Position numbers and translations under genes: made by a program. The notes under the pieces were generated by a model that saw nothing but the letters and a program-made list of their open reading frames with translations, searched no databases and was not told where the DNA came from. Shown in pieces: positions 17,484 to 25,785 of a DNA stretch of 64,000 nucleotides (position 1 is the first letter of the stretch; the number at the start of each line of letters is the position of its first letter). The DNA is from Craterilacuibacter sp. RT1T (GTDB taxonomy: Bacteria > Pseudomonadota > Gammaproteobacteria > Burkholderiales > Chromobacteriaceae). The stretch lies in the NCBI RefSeq assembly GCF_023502145.1, contig NZ_JAMFLI010000004.1:62001-126000 (forward strand), written 5' to 3'.

Positions 17484-18914
17484 TTACTTGGCAGGCCGCG
17501 CCTTGAGCACCTTTTCTATCTCGCGCATACGCGCTTCAACGCTGGAACGCAGATAGAAATTATCGCCCTTGGCCGCACTGGCCAGCCGGTATTGCACCAG
17601 TGCAGATTCAAACATTTGTTCGAAATAGAACGCATGCCCCAGCTCGGCATGATAACTGAGCACATCATTTTCTCCATAAAGACGCGCCGCCAGACGGTGC
17701 AGCTCGGCATCGGCCGGCTGGCGCGCCAGCAAAGCCTGCACCTGGCGCAGTGCCACGCCTTGCTGGCCACTGACGGTCAGCGCCTGCACTTCGCCCAGCA
17801 GCAGGGCGCGACTGGCGGGAAATGCCGCCAAGCCCTGGCGGTAGTACACCAGCGCCTGCTGCGTCTGGCCTGCATTCATGGCAATCTCGGCCTGCAGCGT
17901 GTACAGCATCGCGTCGGCCGGCAATAAGCGCACCGCGTCACTGGCCGCTTGCTGTGCGCCCGCAAAGTTGCGCTGCGCCAGATAGGCGCGCGCCAGGCCA
18001 TAATGCTGCGCGCCTTCGTTCAGAAACCGCCGCTCAGCCAGCGCGCGCTGGTAATAAGACACGGCCTCTGCCGGGCTGAGCGTATTCAGGCGCAGTTTCT
18101 CGCGCACCAGCAGAAAATCGGTACTGTCCGGCTTCATGCGTACCGGCTGACTCTGGGCGCGATCCTGTCCTTCGCTGATGCGCTCGCTAGTGACCGGGTG
18201 AGTACGCAGAAAAGACAACGCCTTATTGTCGTTGTAACGGTTGCCCTGCTGCAGGCGCTCGAAAAAGGCCGGCATGGTGCGCGCATCGAAGCCCGCATCG
18301 GTCAGGTAATGCATGCCGATGCGGTCAGCCTCGCGCTCGAAATCGCGGCTATAGGCCAGCTGGGTTTGTGCGGCCATGCCCATGCCGGCATTCAGCGCAC
18401 CGAAGGTTGCATCCGAGTTGCCCGAACGCGAAGCCAGCACGCCGGCCAGCACCGCCGCCAGTATCCATAGCTGGCTATGGGTCGAGGTTTCACGCATACG
18501 CGCCAGATGGCGCTGGGTCACATGCGCCACCTCGTGCGACAGCACCGATGCCAGCTCGCCCTCGCTTTGCGCTGCCAGCAGCAGGCCGGTATGCACACCG
18601 ATCACACCGCCGGGCATGGCAAAGGCGTTGATGGAATTGTCGTCTACGGCAAAAAAGGTAAAGTCGTTGCCGGTCGCGGCCGCCGAGGTGATGCGCTTAC
18701 CCAGACGGGCAAGATAGGCATTCACTTCGGCATCCTGCACCACATCCCCCGCATCGCGGATCTGGCTCAGAATCTCGCGCCCTATCCTCGCCTCGTCTGC
18801 CTGCGACAAAGCCTCCTCCCCGACACTGCCAAGATCAGGTAGCGGTGCCGCCAGTGCTGGCGTAAAAGCAATGGCAAACATGAGGGTTGAGCACAGCAGA
18901 GTCTTTTTCATCAT
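17484..18914 (-). CDS. bepA: BepA-like periplasmic M48 metalloprotease with TPR repeats
   Basis: BepA (YfgC) proteins are periplasmic zinc proteases and chaperones that monitor outer-membrane proteins such as LptD. With the start MMKKTLLCSTLMFAIAFTPALAA at 18914 the product is 476 residues with a clear signal peptide; the open frame runs further upstream but that part has no signal or similarity. The M48 catalytic motif LSHEVAHVTQRHLAR gives HExxH, and the third ligand Glu is in FEREADRIGMHYL. The C-terminal half is made of TPR-like helices (residues about 290-460: LARAYLAQRNFAGAQQAASDA, ALVYYRQGLAAFPASRALLL). It stands alone, followed by a terminator. Orthology to E. coli bepA is likely, not proven. 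Confidence 0.88.
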   Translation of the reverse strand: MMKKTLLCSTLMFAIAFTPALAAPLPDLGSVGEEALSQADEARIGREILSQIRDAGDVVQDAEVNAYLARLGKRITSAAATGNDFTFFAVDDNSINAFAMPGGVIGVHTGLLLAAQSEGELASVLSHEVAHVTQRHLARMRETSTHSQLWILAAVLAGVLASRSGNSDATFGALNAGMGMAAQTQLAYSRDFEREADRIGMHYLTDAGFDARTMPAFFERLQQGNRYNDNKALSFLRTHPVTSERISEGQDRAQSQPVRMKPDSTDFLLVREKLRLNTLSPAEAVSYYQRALAERRFLNEGAQHYGLARAYLAQRNFAGAQQAASDAVRLLPADAMLYTLQAEIAMNAGQTQQALVYYRQGLAAFPASRALLLGEVQALTVSGQQGVALRQVQALLARQPADAELHRLAARLYGENDVLSYHAELGHAFYFEQMFESALVQYRLASAAKGDNFYLRSSVEARMREIEKVLKARPAK

Positions 18915-18981
18915 CCGGCTATGATAGCTGCGCAAAGGGAAAAGTTGCACGCGGGGCATGAGCACGCCTAATGGCTCGCGT

Positions 18982-20694
18982 TCAGATCTGGTAATCCCGC
19001 TGTGGCGCAAGCGACTGCCAGGCTTGGCTCGCACTGAGAAAAATCCGCCCGTCAAAGCGCGGACTCAAGGCAGCCTTGTCCATCACCATGGACACCGGAC
19101 GCTTGATATCGCTGAGCCACAGGACCACGCTGCGCGCGGCCAGCGCCTCATCCAGCCGCTCCAGCATCAGCAAGGCGGACAAGTCGATGCGGTTGACGCC
19201 GCTCATCACCAGCACCACGCGCCGGGTGTCAGGCGCCGCCATGGCCAGCAGTGCAGCCTCGACATGGCGCGCATTACCGAAATACAGACTCTCGTCCACG
19301 CGCAAAAATACCGTCGCCGGCAAGGTTTCCACGCTGAAATGGCGCACATTGCGAAAATGCTCGCTACCGGACAAGCGCCCGAGCTTGGCAATATGCGGCT
19401 GGCCGCTCTTGGCGACCCAGCTGCCCAGCGAAATCAGCAGGCCGATGATGATGCCGCTATCGACCCCCAATAACAGCACGGCGGCAAAGGTGGCGATAAA
19501 GGCCAGCGCATCGGCCCGGTTGCAGGCCCAGGCACGGCGCAAGAGCGAAAAATCGATCATGGCCAGCACCGAGGCCACGATGGTGGCGGACAATACGGTC
19601 AGCGGCAAAAAAAACAGGGCCTGGGTAGCAAACAGCACAATCAGCGTCATCAATAGCGCGCTGATCAGCGACGACAACTGGGTCTGGGCCCCGGCATCGG
19701 CATTGACCACCGAGCGCGTCAAACCGCCGGTGACCGGAAAACCGCCGGACAGCGCCGCGCCGATATTGCACGCGCCAAGCGCGATCAACTCACGGTCAGG
19801 CGCTATGCTTTCACGCCGGGGCAGCGCCAGAATCTGCGCCACAGACAGGCTTTGCACCATATTGACCAGCGCAATGAAAAAGGCCGGCAACACCAGATCC
19901 GGCAAGCGCGACCATGGCAGCCAGGCCAGACCCAAAGGCGGCAGACCAGACGGTACCTCGCCCACCAGGCGCAAACCGCTGGCGGCGCCCCAATGGGCGG
20001 CGGTCAACATCCCGGCCAGCAACACCAGCACCGGTGCGGCGCGTACCGCCAGTTGCGCCGCACCCGGCGTCAGACCCGCTTTGCACAACACGGCGGCAAG
20101 CGCGCGCCGCGACCACAGCAGCCACAGCAAGGCACTGCCACCCAGCAAGCAGGCGGCCGCATGAAAGGACAGGCGCTGCGCCCATAAATTGGCCAACAGC
20201 GCCGGCAAAGTCGCGCCGCCGCCTTTGCTACCCAGCAAAGGCCCCAGCTGCGACAACACAATCATCAAGGCCGAGGCCGACACAAAGCCGGACAACACCG
20301 GCTGCGACAGGAAATCGGCCACCAGACCCAGACGCAACAAGCCCAGCGCCAGCAACATCAGCCCGGACAAGAGCGCCAACCAGACGGCGAGCACCGCATA
20401 CTCGGCACCGCCTTGCGGCGCCAGCTTGCTTAAGGTCGCCGCCACCAATAAGGAAGTGACCGCCATCGGCCCCACCGACTGGGCATGGGAGCGCCCGAGC
20501 AGCGCATAAATCAGCAAGGGTGCCAGACTGGCATACAGCCCGGTTTGCGGTGGCAAGCCGGCCACCATGGCATAAGCCAATGCCTGCGGCACCAGCAATA
20601 GCGTCACCACGACGCCGGCGCTGATGTCGCCGGTCAGCCAGTTGCGCTGGTAGTGGCCAAGCCAGGGGGGCAAAAACCGGGCGAGAGAACGCAT
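18982..20694 (-). CDS. SulP family anion transporter with STAS domain
   Basis: SulP (SLC26-type) proteins move sulfate, bicarbonate or other anions across the inner membrane. From the ATG at 20694 the product is 570 residues: a 10-14-helix membrane region with WLTGDISAGVVVTLLLVPQALAYAMVAGLPPQTGLYAS at the start and NIGAALSGGFPVTGGLTRS in the middle, then a C-terminal STAS domain (about 435-560, containing VVLVMSGVNRIDLSALLML). The longer open frame starting at 20760 overlaps the preceding gene and is unlikely. Its start is 4 bp after the second YeeE/YedE gene, so it is the last gene of the ArsR-led sulfur operon. The transported anion cannot be read from sequence; context suggests sulfate, sulfite or thiosulfate. 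Confidence 0.9.
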   Translation of the reverse strand: MRSLARFLPPWLGHYQRNWLTGDISAGVVVTLLLVPQALAYAMVAGLPPQTGLYASLAPLLIYALLGRSHAQSVGPMAVTSLLVAATLSKLAPQGGAEYAVLAVWLALLSGLMLLALGLLRLGLVADFLSQPVLSGFVSASALMIVLSQLGPLLGSKGGGATLPALLANLWAQRLSFHAAACLLGGSALLWLLWSRRALAAVLCKAGLTPGAAQLAVRAAPVLVLLAGMLTAAHWGAASGLRLVGEVPSGLPPLGLAWLPWSRLPDLVLPAFFIALVNMVQSLSVAQILALPRRESIAPDRELIALGACNIGAALSGGFPVTGGLTRSVVNADAGAQTQLSSLISALLMTLIVLFATQALFFLPLTVLSATIVASVLAMIDFSLLRRAWACNRADALAFIATFAAVLLLGVDSGIIIGLLISLGSWVAKSGQPHIAKLGRLSGSEHFRNVRHFSVETLPATVFLRVDESLYFGNARHVEAALLAMAAPDTRRVVLVMSGVNRIDLSALLMLERLDEALAARSVVLWLSDIKRPVSMVMDKAALSPRFDGRIFLSASQAWQSLAPQRDYQI

Positions 20695-20698
20695 CGCG

Positions 20699-21124
20699 TC
20701 AGGGCAGCAAAGGGTCGAGCACGCGATACAGCAGCATGCCGGCCAGCATCGCACCGACAAACAGCAAGCCCTGCGGAATCAAGGCGCCGGCCAGCACCAG
20801 ACCCGGCCCCGGGCAGATGCCGGCCAGACCCCAGCCCACACCGAACAGCACGCTACCCAGCACCAGCCGTGGCGTGATCTCGCGGCTGGTCGGCAACTGC
20901 ATCTTGTCTCCCAGCAGCGACTGGCTGCGCCCGCCGGCCACGCGAAATGCGAAAAAGCCCACCCCGATGGCTCCGGCCATGACCAGCGCCAGACTCGGGT
21001 CCCAGGCGCCGGCCAGATCGAGAAAGCCCAACACCTTGGCCGGGTTGGACATGCCGGACACGATCAGGCCGATACCGAACAGTAGGCCGATGGCAAAAGC
21101 AGTAAACAGTTTGACGGGTTTCAT
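20699..21124 (-). CDS. YeeE/YedE family half-transporter, second subunit (PmpB-like)
   Basis: A 141-residue membrane protein of the YeeE/YedE (DUF395) family, whose members carry thiosulfate or related sulfur compounds. It begins MKPVKLFTAFAIGLLFGIGLIVSGM, has four hydrophobic segments, and contains the family signature FGVGWGLAGICPGPG with a conserved cysteine. The usual full-length transporter is split here into two adjacent halves, the arrangement called pmpA-pmpB in BigR operons. The ATG at 21124 is 7 bp after the stop of the first half; the longer upstream frame overlaps that gene and is rejected. Confidence 0.88.
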   Translation of the reverse strand: MKPVKLFTAFAIGLLFGIGLIVSGMSNPAKVLGFLDLAGAWDPSLALVMAGAIGVGFFAFRVAGGRSQSLLGDKMQLPTSREITPRLVLGSVLFGVGWGLAGICPGPGLVLAGALIPQGLLFVGAMLAGMLLYRVLDPLLP

Positions 21125-21131
21125 GATGTAT

Positions 21132-21563
21132 TCAGCCCAGAAGATGACGCACGATGTAGACGGTGGCAAAACCGGCGCCCATAAAGCACAAGGTGGCAAC
21201 CAGCGAGCGCGGCGACAGGCGCGACAGCCCGCAGACGCCATGACCGCTGGTGCAACCGGAAGCGAAGCGGGTGCCGACACCGACCAGCAACCCGGCCAGC
21301 AGCAGGGTCGGCGTCGATGCTTCGATAACCGGCAGCGGCATGGCACCGGCCAACAGCGCATAGATCATGGGTGCCGCCAGCAAGCCCAGCACAAAGGCCA
21401 GGCGCAAAGGCCAGTCGGCGGCGCGCTCCAGCACACCACCCAACATGCCGCTAATACCGGCAATCCGCCCCAACAGCAGGACAAAAGCACTGGCGGCCAG
21501 CCCTATCAATACACCGCCGCCCAGTGCCGCTGCCGGCGTAAATACATCCCAGGCAATACTCAT
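21132..21563 (-). CDS. YeeE/YedE family half-transporter, first subunit (PmpA-like)
   Basis: A 143-residue integral membrane protein with about four helices, from the YeeE/YedE family. The key signature is GTRFASGCTSGHGVCGLSR, with two cysteines that in studied relatives are thought to hand sulfur along the pore. It follows the ArsR-type regulator by 48 bp and precedes the second half-transporter by 7 bp, so the pair is produced together. Context (persulfide-sensing regulator, divergent sulfur dioxygenase) points to import or export of a reactive sulfur species; the direction is not determinable from sequence. Confidence 0.9.
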   Translation of the reverse strand: MSIAWDVFTPAAALGGGVLIGLAASAFVLLLGRIAGISGMLGGVLERAADWPLRLAFVLGLLAAPMIYALLAGAMPLPVIEASTPTLLLAGLLVGVGTRFASGCTSGHGVCGLSRLSPRSLVATLCFMGAGFATVYIVRHLLG

Positions 21564-21611
21564 GATGATTTCCCCTTGTGAATGCTAAACATGAATTCTT
21601 CTTGTGCTATT

Positions 21612-21932
21612 TCATGCGCTCTCGCCTGCCACCGCCTCTGGCGGGCAGAATATGTCATGCAGCGACGACAAGATCGCCATCGCCTCTTGGCTGGCCACAC
21701 TGTAATAAATCCACTTACCCTCGCGCCGCGTCGACACCAATCCTTCATTGCGCAACACACCCAGTTGCTGCGACAAGGTCGGCTGGCGGATACCGGTCAA
21801 GCGCTCCAGCTCGGAAACCGACTTCTCGCCATCGACCAGCTGGCACAGCAGCAGCAGCCGGTCTTCATTGGCCAGGCTCTTCAGCAAGCCGGCCGCGCGG
21901 GTCGCGTTTTCCCGCAGCAAATTCATATCCAT
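21612..21932 (-). CDS. ArsR/SmtB-family repressor, BigR/SqrR persulfide-sensor type
   Basis: A 106-residue winged-helix repressor. The DNA-binding helix is SELERLTGIRQPTLSQQLGVLRNEGLVSTRREGKWIYYSV. It lacks the metal-site residues of ArsR/SmtB but has exactly two widely spaced cysteines, Cys30 (LLLLCQL) and Cys96 (DIFCPP), the same placement as the pair in BigR and SqrR, which form a disulfide or polysulfide bridge when hydrogen sulfide or persulfide rises and then release DNA. A strong ribosome site, AGGGAAG, precedes the ATG. It leads an operon with two YeeE/YedE genes and SulP and is divergent from a sulfur-dioxygenase-like gene. Two perfect palindromes lie in the shared promoter. Confidence 0.9.
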   Translation of the reverse strand: MDMNLLRENATRAAGLLKSLANEDRLLLLCQLVDGEKSVSELERLTGIRQPTLSQQLGVLRNEGLVSTRREGKWIYYSVASQEAMAILSSLHDIFCPPEAVAGESA

Positions 21933-21960
21933 GATCTTCCCTCTGACACACAGTCTTTAT

Positions 21961-21991
21961 TATATTTACAAATATATTGTTTTTCAATATA
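21961..21991. promoter_or_regulatory. Two overlapping palindromic operators in the arsR/blh intergenic region
   Basis: TATATTT-AC-AAATATA (21961-21976) and TATATTG-N5-CAATATA (21973-21991) are both perfect inverted repeats and share bases. They lie midway between the start codons of the ArsR-type repressor (21932) and the divergent hydrolase (22030), in an AT-rich patch where both promoters must be. They are the natural candidates for repressor binding sites controlling both operons. Confidence 0.75.
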
Positions 21992-22029
21992 GTTTAACCA
22001 TCACCACCAGATAATGGGAGCGCCGCCAG

Positions 22030-22890
22030 ATGAAAACCCCTGTACAAGCCTTCTTCGACCCTGCGACCTGGACCATCAGCTATGTGGTTTACGACCAGGC
22101 GGGCGGACACGCGGCCATTATCGACCCGGTGCTCGACTACGATCCCAAATCGGGCCGTACCCGCACCAGCTCGGCCCAGCAGCTGGTGGACTTTATCCGG
22201 GAACAACAACTGACCGTAGACTGGATACTGGAAACTCATGCCCATGCCGATCACCTGTCCGCGGCGGCCTGGCTCAAACAACAGCTAGGCGGCAAGACCG
22301 CCATCGGCGACCGGATAGGCAAGGTGCAGGCCAGCTTCAGCCGTATCTTCAATCTGGAGCCCGGCTTTGCCTGTGACGGACGCCAGTTTGACCATCTGTT
22401 TGCCGCCGACGAGGCATTTAACATCGGTAACTTAACGGCGCGCGCACTGTATGTGCCGGGCCATACCCCGGCCGATATGGCCTATCACATCGGCGATGCC
22501 GTCTTTGTCGGCGACACGCTGTTTATGCCGGATGTAGGCAGTGCCCGCTGCGACTTTCCCGGTGGCGATGCGGCCGCACTTTACCACTCGGTGCAGCGCC
22601 TATTAAGCCTGCCGGACGACACCCGCCTCTTTATGTGTCACGACTACCCGCCCGAGGGGCGCACGGCGCAATGGGAAAGCACGGTGGGCGAGCAGCGCGC
22701 GCGCAATATCCATCTGAATGAACGGGTCGGCGAACATGAATTCATCGCCATGCGCCAGCAGCGCGATGCCGGCCTGGCCATGCCGGTGCTGATTCTGCCC
22801 TCGGTACAGATCAATATCCGCGCCGGCGAAATGCCGCCCAAAGATACAAATGGCGTCGCCTACCTGAAAATCCCGCTTAATCTGCTGTAA
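22030..22890 (+). CDS. blh: MBL-fold persulfide dioxygenase-like hydrolase (Blh/ETHE1 type)
   Basis: Proteins of this type oxidise glutathione persulfide to sulfite with a mononuclear iron in a metallo-beta-lactamase fold. The 286 residues show the metal-binding motif ETHAHADHL (about 72-80), VPGHTPADMAYHIGDAVFVGDTLF (His and bridging Asp), and CHDYPP (final His). The N-terminal FFDPATWTISYVV and the sequence order match the Blh proteins encoded next to BigR in Xylella and Agrobacterium. No separate rhodanese domain is fused. It is transcribed divergently from the ArsR-type repressor over a promoter with two palindromes. A GGAG stands about 11 nt before the ATG. The assignment is by family motifs and context. 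Confidence 0.88.
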   Translation: MKTPVQAFFDPATWTISYVVYDQAGGHAAIIDPVLDYDPKSGRTRTSSAQQLVDFIREQQLTVDWILETHAHADHLSAAAWLKQQLGGKTAIGDRIGKVQASFSRIFNLEPGFACDGRQFDHLFAADEAFNIGNLTARALYVPGHTPADMAYHIGDAVFVGDTLFMPDVGSARCDFPGGDAAALYHSVQRLLSLPDDTRLFMCHDYPPEGRTAQWESTVGEQRARNIHLNERVGEHEFIAMRQQRDAGLAMPVLILPSVQINIRAGEMPPKDTNGVAYLKIPLNLL

Positions 22891-22944
22891 ACTGGCACGC
22901 ATCTTCGACTACCGGGCGACGGATCAAATCCGCGCCCCAGATAG

Positions 22945-23937
22945 ATGGACCCCTCACCGTTTTTGCCCGCGCCGTCCCGTTTGGTTCACGAGCGCGGGAT
23001 TCCCGCCTTCGGCATGTATCAGGGCACGGTTGATGCCCTCAGCTGGCAGCCTTTGACGCTGTCCCCCTGGCACCGCCTGACCCGCAAGCTGCACCATAAA
23101 CGCTGGCAGTATGCCGCTTTTGCCCACGACAACTACTTTATCGGCGTCGCCGTGGTCGATCTGGGCTGGTGCAGCACCGCTTTTGCCTATCTGTTCGACC
23201 GCCAGCAGCGCAAGGTCACGGCCAGCTTCTCGGCCGATGGCCTGCCCGGCCTGTCGGCCAAGATAGAAGACCGCGCCTTCGGCCATGCCCGTTTTTGCGC
23301 CGGCGGCGGCAAGCTGGTCTTCACCCGCGAGGCCGGGCGCATGTTGCTGGAGGTGCGCACCCCGGCGCTACGCATGGCCGCCCATATCACGCTAAACCCC
23401 GACGTTCCGACCCTGTGTGCCATTGCCCCGGCCAACCATCTGGCGCACTCGACCCATAAGAGCGGCGGTCTGGCGGTCAGCGGCTATGCCGACACCAACG
23501 GTAGCCGCTACTCACTCGATGGCGCCATCGCCAGCCTGGATGCCTCCAATGGCCTGCTCGCCCGCCATACCGCATGGCGCTGGGCCAGTGCACACAACCA
23601 TGAGCTGGGCTTCAATCTGCAGGACGGCTATATGGGCGATGCCGAAAACGCCATCTGGCTGCACGGCAAACTGCTGCGCGTCGGCAAGGTGCGCTTTGAT
23701 TACCTCCCGGCCGACCCGATGGCGCCGTGGCATATCCACAGCGACGATGGTCTGGTCGATTTGCGTTTCACCCCGGAAGGCATGCGCAGCGAAAACAAGA
23801 ATCTGTTGATTGCCGCCAGCCGCTATGTGCAGCCTATCGGCACGTTCAGCGGGGTATTGCTGGATCCGGCCAGCGGGGCGCGCCATATCGTCAACGCGCT
23901 GACCGGCGTCACCGAAGACCATGCCTCGCACTGGTAA
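22945..23937 (+). CDS. DUF2804 domain-containing protein
   Basis: A 330-residue protein of the DUF2804 family, function unknown. It has the usual family pattern: LVHERGIPAFGMYQGTVDAL near the N-terminus, WHRLTRKLHHKRWQYAAFAHDNYFIGVAVVDLGW, then NHLAHSTHKSGGLAVSG, and the late motif WRWASAHNHELGFNLQDGY, ending with GTFSGVLLD. There is no signal peptide and no clear membrane segment. The pattern of alternating hydrophobic residues suggests an all-beta fold of the kind seen in lipocalin- or AttH-like proteins, which is inference only. It lies 54 bp after the persulfide dioxygenase-like gene and before a carbonic anhydrase on the same strand. Confidence 0.85.
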   Translation: MDPSPFLPAPSRLVHERGIPAFGMYQGTVDALSWQPLTLSPWHRLTRKLHHKRWQYAAFAHDNYFIGVAVVDLGWCSTAFAYLFDRQQRKVTASFSADGLPGLSAKIEDRAFGHARFCAGGGKLVFTREAGRMLLEVRTPALRMAAHITLNPDVPTLCAIAPANHLAHSTHKSGGLAVSGYADTNGSRYSLDGAIASLDASNGLLARHTAWRWASAHNHELGFNLQDGYMGDAENAIWLHGKLLRVGKVRFDYLPADPMAPWHIHSDDGLVDLRFTPEGMRSENKNLLIAASRYVQPIGTFSGVLLDPASGARHIVNALTGVTEDHASHW

Positions 23938-24029
23938 GGCCGCATGCAGCAGCTACCTTGCCGGCATGCTTGATGGTAGGATGCGCCGCAAATAGAGCCT
24001 CTATTCCACCGAGGCCGGGAGAGAAACGA

Positions 24030-24608
24030 ATGCGCGTGTTGCACGCCCTGCTCGAACACAACCACGAGTTCGTCACTAGCCGCGAATACGAAAAATTTCG
24101 CACCGACAAGTTCCCCGACAAGAATCTGGCGGTGCTGGCCTGCATGGATGCCCGCCTGGTCGAACTGCTGCCCAAGGCCATGGGGCTGAAAAACGGCGAT
24201 GCCAAACTGATTAAGAACGCCGGCGCTCTGGTTACCCATCCATGGGGTTCGGTGATGCGCAGCCTGCTGATCGCCGTTTATCAGCTAAGGGCGGAAGAAA
24301 TCTGCGTGGTCGCCCACCACGATTGCGGCATGAATGCCATCGACCCCAAGCAGGTGCTGGAGAATGCCGTCGAGCGCGGCGTCAGCCCGGATACCCTCAG
24401 CACCTTGCGCGCTGCCGGCATCAATCTGGATGGCTGGCTCAAGGGCTTCGACAATGTCGAAGACAGCGTGCGCCACACGGTGGACACGGTACGCCACCAC
24501 CCGCTGATGCCGCGCGATATTCCGGTGCATGGGCTGGTCATCAGCCCGGCGACCGGCGCACTGACCGTCATCGTGGACGGCTACGCCGACACGCCAGATC
24601 TTCCATGA
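24030..24608 (+). CDS. Beta-class carbonic anhydrase
   Basis: Carbonic anhydrases interconvert CO2 and bicarbonate with zinc. The 192-residue product begins MRVLHALLEHNHEFV and shows the beta-class zinc ligands: Cys and the Asp-Arg dyad in ACMDARLVELLPKAMGLKNG, then His and Cys in VVAHHDCGM. NAGALVTHPWGSVMRSL lies between. It resembles the short YtiB-type subgroup. Its stop overlaps the nadD start by 4 nt (ATGA), so the two are translationally coupled. Placement beside nadD is unexpected by function, though bicarbonate supply also matters to the ppc gene further along. Confidence 0.92.
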   Translation: MRVLHALLEHNHEFVTSREYEKFRTDKFPDKNLAVLACMDARLVELLPKAMGLKNGDAKLIKNAGALVTHPWGSVMRSLLIAVYQLRAEEICVVAHHDCGMNAIDPKQVLENAVERGVSPDTLSTLRAAGINLDGWLKGFDNVEDSVRHTVDTVRHHPLMPRDIPVHGLVISPATGALTVIVDGYADTPDLP

Positions 24609-25246
24609 GGCGTATCGGCCTGTATGGCGGCACCTTCGATCCCTTTCACTGCGCCCATCTGCGCCTGGCTTGCGCGCTGCGCGATGAATTAAAGCTGGAT
24701 GAAGTCAGGCTGGTGCCGGCCGGACTACCCTACCATCGCGACCATGGTCCGCACGCCAGCGCCAGCCAAAGGCTGGACATGGTGCGCCTGGCCATTGCCG
24801 GCGAGCCGGGGCTGATTGCCGACGACAGGGAAATACGCCGTGGCAAAAATGCCTATACCGTCGAGACGCTGGAGGAGCTGCGCAGCGAGCTCGCGCCGCA
24901 GGATGAGCTGTGGTGCCTGATAGGCGGCGACTCGCTGGCCAGGCTTGCCAGCTGGCACCGCTGGCAGGACATATTTACGCTGGCCAACCTCGCCGTCGCC
25001 CTGCGTCCGGGCTTTGATCCCGCACATCTGGCACCCGCCATCCGCGCGCAATGGCAAGCGCGCCAAGTGTCTGATTTTTCAAAACGAACGCCTTCCGGTA
25101 CAATCCGCGCCCTGACGTTGGCTCCGGTCGACGTTTCGGCGACGGACATCCGCGCCCGGCTTGCTGCCGGCGCCGATGTGTCCGGCCTCGTTCCCGCTGC
25201 CATACTGGACTATATCCGGGCGCAGCAGCTCTACCGGAACACCTAG
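24605..25246 (+). CDS. nadD: Nicotinate-nucleotide adenylyltransferase
   Basis: NadD adenylates nicotinic acid mononucleotide, a step of NAD synthesis. The 213-residue product starts RRIGLYGGTFDPFHCAHL, the nucleotidyltransferase GGxFDPxHxxH motif, has LVPAGLPYHR and LIGGDSLARLASWHRW, and near the end VSATDIRARLAAG, the ISxTxxR-type motif. The start ATG overlaps the carbonic anhydrase stop. The nadD-rsfS-rlmH order downstream is conserved in many bacteria and supports the call. Confidence 0.96.
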   Translation: MRRIGLYGGTFDPFHCAHLRLACALRDELKLDEVRLVPAGLPYHRDHGPHASASQRLDMVRLAIAGEPGLIADDREIRRGKNAYTVETLEELRSELAPQDELWCLIGGDSLARLASWHRWQDIFTLANLAVALRPGFDPAHLAPAIRAQWQARQVSDFSKRTPSGTIRALTLAPVDVSATDIRARLAAGADVSGLVPAAILDYIRAQQLYRNT

Positions 25247-25344
25247 CGTGACATACAGGCCGCAACCTGCGGCTCGCGCTCTTTTCGCGGCACCTCTGAC
25301 CCGTCCGTACGCGTCCATGTGCCCATCATTGGAATCAAGGAAAT

Positions 25345-25716
25345 ATGGACAATATTCAAGAAATCGTAAAACTGGCCGTGACCGCTCTGGAAGACGTCAA
25401 GGGCAAGAACATCGTAACGCTGGATACCAGCGAACTGACCTCGCTGTTTCAGCATCTGATCGTCTGCACCGGTGACTCCAACCGCCAGGTCAAGGCTTTG
25501 GCCAATAGCGTAGCCGTAGCGCTGAAAGAAGCCGGCGTGGATCTGGTCGGTACCGAAGGCCACGAAAGCGGCGAGTGGGTGCTGGTCGATGCCGGCGACG
25601 TCGTCATCCATGTGATGTTGCCTGCCGTGCGCGACTACTATGACCTGGAAGCCCTGTGGGGCGGCCAGAAGCCATCGTTTACCCCGGTCGGCGGCAAGCC
25701 CTGGTCGGCAGCCTAA
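25345..25716 (+). CDS. rsfS: Ribosomal silencing factor RsfS
   Basis: RsfS binds ribosomal protein L14 and blocks subunit joining when nutrients are low. The 123 residues include DVKGKNIVTLDTSELTSLFQHLIVCTGDSNRQVKALA, the EGHESGEWVLVDAGDVVIHVM core, and RDYYDLEALWG, all standard for the Iojap/RsfS family. An AAGGAAAT ribosome site lies before the ATG. It sits between nadD and rlmH; a heptad hairpin separates it from rlmH. Confidence 0.96.
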   Translation: MDNIQEIVKLAVTALEDVKGKNIVTLDTSELTSLFQHLIVCTGDSNRQVKALANSVAVALKEAGVDLVGTEGHESGEWVLVDAGDVVIHVMLPAVRDYYDLEALWGGQKPSFTPVGGKPWSAA

Positions 25717-25725
25717 AAATTGTGC

Positions 25726-25785
25726 ACGGGGAGCGGGAAACTACTTCCAACTCCCCGTTCACCACTCCCCTCTCTCCAATTCCCC
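25726..25785. repeat. Heptad-repeat hairpin element 4 (rsfS/rlmH)
   Basis: ACGGGGAGCGGGAA (25726-25739) pairs with TTCCAACTCCCCGT (25745-25758) around a short loop, and further CCCCTCT/CCAATTCCCC units run up to the base before the rlmH ATG. The element fills nearly the whole 69-bp gap, leaving no purine-rich ribosome site directly ahead of rlmH. Confidence 0.78.
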
